From Amphiduros pacificus (Eukaryota; Annelida; Polychaeta; Phyllodocida; Hesionidae), in contig OX439005.1 in the NCBI GenBank assembly GCA_949316495.1, positions 24,144,217-24,208,216 of the forward strand: a stretch of 64,000 nucleotides of DNA. Direction: 5' to 3'. The position numbers and the translations under genes were made by a program. The stretch's first letter is position 1. Each line of letters begins with the position of its first letter. The notes beneath the pieces are model-generated. The model was not told the DNA's origin. It made no database searches and was given only the letters and a program-made list of their open reading frames with translations. Shown piece after piece: positions 58,701-64,000 of this stretch.

Positions 58701-61700
58701 GATGACCAAGCTCGTGCCAAGATGGGCTTTGGGGCCCTCAGAATGGGTATGTGCATCTTTTTTTGATGATAAATACCCTGCAAAAAGATTGAAATCTGTT
58801 GATATTGATAAAATGCATCATAGGGCTTAGTTGTAAATCTTCATTTTTTACCCTCAGCCCCTGATGTAATCAGGCTGAGGGTATTGCAGTACTCCTGGCG
58901 TGGGTATGTATGTATGTATGTATGTATGTATGTCTGTATGTATGTCTGTAGCGAACATCCTTGTCATCGCGATAACTCAAGAACAAATGATGGCAGCTTC
59001 ATGAAACTTGACACACATATGCATCTGGTGAAAACCTCGGAAGAGTTCGATGGACGACGACCTTGACCTATTTTTTAAGGTCACAGGGACAATTATGTGA
59101 AATCCCAAGAATCACAATAACTCAAGAACGAATGATGGCAGCTTTATGAGATTTGACACACATAAGCATCTGGTGAAGCCCTCAGAATTTTTCCTATCAA
59201 ACATGACCTTCACCTACTTTTCAAGGTCACAGGGACAATTATGTGAAATCATCTTGTCATCGCGATAACTCGAGAACAAATGATGGCAGCTTCGTGAAAC
59301 TTGACACATATAAGCATCTGGTGAAAACCTCCGACGAGTTCGATGGACAGTGACCTTGACCTATTTTTCAAGGTCATAGGGACAATTATGTGAAATCCCA
59401 AGAATCGCATAACTCAAGAACAAATGATGGCAGCTTTATGAGATTTGACACCCATAAGCATCTAGTGAAGACCTCAGAATTGTTTCTATAAAACATAACC
59501 TTCACCTACTTTTCAAGGTCACATGGACAATTATGTGAAATCATCCTTGTCATCGCGATAATACGAGAACAAATGATGGTAGCTTCATGAAACTTTACAC
59601 GCATAAGCATCTGTTGAAAACCTCGGACTTGTTCGGTGGATGGCGACCTTGACCTATTTTTCAAGGTCACGGGGACAATTATGTGAAACCCAAGAATCGC
59701 AATAACTCAAGAACGTATGATGGCAGCTTTATGAGATTTGACACACACAAGCATCTGGTGAAGACCTCAGACTTCTCATGATGGAACATGACCTTCACCT
59801 ACTTCTCAAGGTCACAGGGACAATTATGTGAAATCATCCTTGTCATCGTGATAACTCAAGAACAAATGATGGCAGCTTCATGAAACTTTACACACATAAG
59901 CATCTGTTGAAAACCTCGGACGAGTTCGGTGGACGGTAACCTTGACCTATTTTTCAAGGTCACAGGGATAATTATGTGAAATCCCAAGAATCACAATAAC
60001 TCAAGAACGAATGATGGCAGCTTTATGAGATTTGACACACATAAGCATCTGGTGAAGCCCTCAAAATTTTTCCTATGAAACATGACCTTCACCTACTTTT
60101 CAAGGTCACAGGGACAATTATGTGAAATCATCTTGTCATCGCGATAACTCGAGAACAAATGATGGCAGCTTCGTGAAACTTGACACATATAAGCATCTGG
60201 TGAAAACCTCGGACGAGTTCGATGGACGGTGACCTTGACCTATTTTTCAAGGTCATAGGGACAATTATGTGAAATCCCAAGAATCACATAACTCAAGAAC
60301 AAATGATGGCAGCTTTATGAGATTTGACACCCATAAGCATCTAGTGAAGACCTCAGAATTGTTTCTATAAAACATAACCTTCACCTACTTTTCAAGGTCA
60401 CATGGACAATTATGTGAAATCATCCTTGTCATCGCGATTATACGAGAACAAATGATGGTAGCTTCATGAAACTTTACACGCATAAGCATCTGTTGAAAAC
60501 CTCGGACTTGTTCGGTGGATGGCGACCTTGACCTATTTTTCAATGTCACGGGGACAATTATGTGAAACCCAAGAATCGCAATAACTCAAGAACGTATGAT
60601 GGCAGCTTTATGAGATTTGACACACACAAGCATCTGGTGAAGACCTCAGACTTCTCATGATGGAACATGACCTTCACCTACTTCTCAAGGTCACAGGGAC
60701 AATTATGTGAAATCATCCTTGTCATCGTGATAACTCAAGAACAAATGATGGCAGCTTCATGAAACTTTACACACATAAGCATCTGTTGAAAACCTCGGAC
60801 TAGTTCGGTGGACGGTGACCTTGACCTATTTTTCAAGGTCACAGGGACAATTATGTGAAATCCCAAGAATCGCAATAACTCAAGAATGAATCATGGCAGC
60901 TTTATGAGATTTGACACACACAAGCATCTGGTGAAGACCTCAAGATTTCTCATGATGGAACATGACCTTCACCTAGTTTTCAAGGTCACAGGGACAATTA
61001 TGTGAAATCATCCTTGTCATCGCGATAACTCGAGAACAAATGATGGCAGCTTCATGAAACTTGACACACATAAGCATCTGATGAAAACCTCAGACATTTT
61101 TGTATGGAACATGACCTTCACCTACTTTTCAAGGTCACAGGTACAATTATGTGAAATCCCTATCATTGCTATAACTCGAGAACGAATGATGGCAGCTTTA
61201 TGAGATTTGACACACATAAGCATCTGGTGAAGACCTCAGACTTCTCTTGATGGAACATGACCTTTACTTACTTTTCAAGGTCACAGGGACAATCATGTCA
61301 AATCCACGTCATTGCAATAACTTAAGAACAAATAATGGCAGCTTCATGAAAATTGACACACATAAGCATCTGGGAAGACTTCAGATGAGTTTGATGGACG
61401 GTGACCTTAACCTGCTTTTCAAGGTCACCGGCCCATCTCAATAATTCTAGAGTAAATGATGACAGTTTCATGATACTTGACACACCTAAGCTATCAAAGG
61501 AAGTAGATTTTATGGGTTTTTTTAACCCCTGCATCAATTTGCCTTGGTGCAGTGACGTTTTGTTCACAAATATTGTGTGGAGCGAATGTTGTGCAATGAG
61601 TTACCAGGGCTGAGGGTTGATGCATCTCTGATGCCTATGTTTAAACGTTGTTTTCCATTACAGGTGCTTCCGAAAGTCCAAATGAGCATGTGCCAAAACG

Positions 61701-62709
61701 GAAGAAGATGAGTGTGGAGGATGTTTTTAACCAGGATGATGACACCATTGAGCTGAGTAAGAAACGCAAGCTGGTTCCACTGGACTATGAAGATGAGAAG
61801 AAACCTCCCATCATTAACATTCCAAACAAACCAACCACAGCTGAAGAAAAGAGGAGGTGCATCAAGAATCTCATAGAGCGCATCCCGACTGCCAAAGAAG
61901 AGCTGTTTGCCTACGCATTGGACTGGAACATGGTAGATCAGGTAATTAGACACAATTTGTTTTCTTTATTACGATCAACAATGCAATGATCAGTCAGGAA
62001 CTTCAAAACATAAAATTCAAATGAACCTTGAATTATGCCTTGCTTATAGTAAATAAACTTTTTCCTGTGAACCATGCTGGGACAAGTGAATAATAAAATC
62101 ATTTTAGTAGGTCAGAAATGGATGGCTTTTCTTTTGATGATAATTAATTATTTATTTCATTATTTTTTTTTTTTTTTTTTTTTTAATGATTTATTTATTT
62201 TATTTTATTTGCAGACTTTAATGGACAGAAGGATTAAACCGTGGATAAACAAGAAGATTGTAGAATATATAGGAGAGGAAGAACCTACCCTCACAGATTT
62301 CATATGTCAAAAAGTGATGGTCCATAGTACCCCACAGATCATTCTGAATGATGTGATGATGGTGAGTACACATATACTGAGAACCATTTACATAAGGTAG
62401 TTTTCACAAATGTAATGAATTTTATTGCAATTCATCACTGCTCATTTTGCCATAATTCACATATGATACTGAACATTAATATTTCCAGCGTTAAGTTTTT
62501 AAAGATCGTTTTTGCAGGTCACCATTCTCAGGTTTAAACCTATCTTCCCATCTCTAACTCAAACAAAAATGAATAGGTTAATGCAAAATAAAACATTTGA
62601 TGTTGTATCTTTTCAGGTTCTGGATGAGGAGGCAGAAGTATTTGTTGTGAAAATGTGGAGGCTACTTATATACGAGTCTGAAGCCAAGAAGGCTGGGCTT
62701 GTCAAATAA
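49753..62709 (+). CDS. RBM25: RNA-binding protein 25 (RRM and PWI domains), 16 coding exons
   Basis: RBM25 is a nuclear splicing regulator that works with U1 snRNP in splice-site choice. Coding exons: 49753-49837, 50708-50859, 51058-51208, 51489-51580, 52218-52476, 52661-52737, 52836-52916, 55808-56031, 56398-56509, 56746-56835, 57485-57558, 57841-57991, 58287-58746, 61664-61941, 62215-62361, 62617-62709. They sum to 2526 nt (841 residues plus stop), every junction is GT-AG and phase-consistent, and the length matches the vertebrate protein (about 843). The N-terminus is Pro/Met/Gly-rich. The RRM spans about residues 88-165 (VFVGNI; AFGFCEYE). An Arg/Glu repeat tract follows from about 300, then RRLKEFLEDYDDERDDPKYY, and a C-terminal PWI domain (about 750-841, PWI at 771-773). 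The start ATG follows the acceptor by 5 nt, so an upstream 5' UTR exon is expected. Intron 13 holds the satellite array. The last residues, KKAGLVK, fit the family end. Confidence 0.96.
50417..50470. repeat. Short intronic duplication
   Basis: GGATAGT(T/G)ATTGGGTGGGACTT is present twice in RBM25 intron 1. Confidence 0.85.
52917..55807 (+). other. RBM25 intron 7, no nested gene seen
   Basis: The longest intron of the gene (2.9 kb), AT-rich, with short frames lacking domains. Confidence 0.6.
58863..61480. repeat. Satellite array with higher-order structure in RBM25 intron 13
   Basis: About 17 monomers of roughly 147 bp. Two types alternate: type A with TCGCGATAACTCGAGAACAA and a GATGGACGGTGACCTTGACC end, and type B with CGCAATAACTCAAGAACGAA and a GAACATGACCTTCACCTAC end. 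Diagnostic variants repeat at 879 bp (59101 and 59980; 59562 and 60441), so six monomers form a higher-order unit present at least twice. Most monomers end in TTTTTCAAGGTCACAGGGAC. A (GTAT)n run precedes it at 58902-58948. The array lies wholly between the donor at 58747 and the acceptor at 61663. Confidence 0.93.
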
Positions 62710-63815
62710 ACAGTGGTGCCACCTGGAGTGGATATTTATATATATATAAAAAAAACAATGCCAAGCAGATATAACTGGTCTGTGGTCCTATAAGGGCAGT
62801 GGAGAAAATGGCACAAATTAGTCATGAAAGACATGAAGGAAAATATTTATAACAAAATAAATATCATCTCCACCTTAGTGGTCTTTTACAAGAGTAAACA
62901 GTGTGCTTAAAGGATAATAGTAATATCCCAAGGGGAGAGGATTTGTTTTTATATATGATCCAAACAATCATGCAATGTGTCCTGCAATACAAAGGCCAGC
63001 AAGTTTGACAGAGGTTGTATGTTTGTGCTCATTGTGACATATATATCTATATATACAGGAGACTTAATGGCTTGCCCAGTCCTGCCACATTGTGACAAAG
63101 ACTATAAAATGACAAACTGCTCCTGCTGAGAAGAGAAGGTTATGCAAAATTCTCATTCAATGAAGTGAACACTGCCACTATTCTCCAGAAGTGAAAGGAA
63201 TCTGGCCAATCAAATGTAATTTATCAATTTGAGCACAGTTTTCAAGGACTATTTGATTTTTCACAGCAATGAGTGCTCATTTTACAATGGAAGGTGAATA
63301 CTACTAATGGTAATACTATTCTACTCTTCATGATGTTCAAGTATAAATAAGTGGAATGACTTAGCTTCAATCATCCCCCCCAAAAAAATATCACGTTTCA
63401 CAAGGAAAAGGATCATGCAATATTTGCAATAAAATCCTTTTTCTCAGGAAAGAAATATTTAAAGATTGTTACTCACCCTTGCAGAATAATGTGTAGGACT
63501 TTGCTGTAGGAGTGAACACATTCCTATAAAATTACCACTAAGAAGAGTATCTTGAAGGCATCGCAAATTCCTAATCTGATGATGGATATATTGAGAGTAG
63601 TGAGATTTATAATGAAGTACGGTTGAATAGTAGCTTACATTGCTCTGTGCTGCTCAGTTGGCTGGCAATATTCTGGACAAGACGAGAGATTTGTGTAGTG
63701 GTCAGGAGAAGACCCTTATAACTGGATGCTATGCATCCATTGTACAGATATCTCATGTACTATGTAAAATGTGCATGTGTAAGGATTGTAAAATAAATTT
63801 TATTTTGTAAAACCC
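62710..63815 (+). other. RBM25 3' UTR
   Basis: Sequence after the stop without coding signs. AATAAA occurs at 62856-62861, 63428-63433 and 63792-63797. The last, followed by a T-rich stretch, is the best end; the earlier ones could give shorter transcripts. Confidence 0.7.
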
Positions 63816-64000
63816 TTGACTTTATTTTATTTAATTCTTAAAGCTTTCATTGAATAGATTTTTATTGCAAGCTGTTTAATGTGGTTTTATATTATTGGTC
63901 ATTGATAACAAAAATGTTGCATACTATTAGTCTTATTGATACCAGTTACTTGAGGAAGGGGCTAATATCTGCCTGGCTTTCTGACATCTAAATGTTTCAT

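Noticed and set aside
1-64000. LTR or virus-like elements
   Set aside because: No paired LTRs, integrase, capsid or envelope-like sequence recognised.

Overview
The window looks like AT-rich nuclear DNA of a marine invertebrate, most likely a lophotrochozoan such as a mollusc. The reasons are a spliced animal gene with GT-AG introns, tRNA-derived SINEs with target-site duplications, several non-LTR retrotransposon families, many short inverted-repeat elements, and intronic satellite DNA. The species cannot be named from sequence alone. I saw no LTR or virus-like element, bacterial operon, CRISPR array or standard tRNA/rRNA gene.

Three host genes are supported. (1) An SLC26-type anion transporter lies on the minus strand at 3976-6250, almost entirely in one exon with a splice acceptor at its 5' edge. 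(2) A single-exon gene on the minus strand at 25400-27220 encodes an ankyrin plus six-helix channel-like protein of the TRP type. (3) An RBM25 orthologue (RRM, Arg/Glu-rich middle, C-terminal PWI domain) lies on the plus strand at 49753-62709. Its 16 coding exons join in phase to 841 codons.

The rest is mobile and repetitive DNA. At 8.5-16.5 kb there are nested inverted-repeat elements and LINE fragments. At 17-19.7 kb there are three minisatellites, one of them grown from a SINE body. At 20.5-24.3 kb there are further short elements and LINE remnants. At 27.9-32.3 kb there are two SINEs with clear target-site duplications and related pieces. At 33.5-33.9 kb there is a cluster of hairpins. 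At 38-40.7 kb there is a 20-bp minisatellite split by an inverted-repeat transposon. At 40.7-44.6 kb there is a LINE with an open EN-RT frame, whose ORF1 is split by an insertion with an 8-bp target-site duplication. At 47.9 kb there is a hammerhead-ribozyme-like motif, followed by a hAT-type element with an 8-bp duplication.

The most notable findings are the hammerhead-like motif; the higher-order satellite (879 bp, about six monomers) inside an RBM25 intron, with inverted nuclear-receptor half-sites in most monomers; the SINE-derived 45-bp minisatellite; and the one-exon TRP-like gene with an unusual pore sequence.
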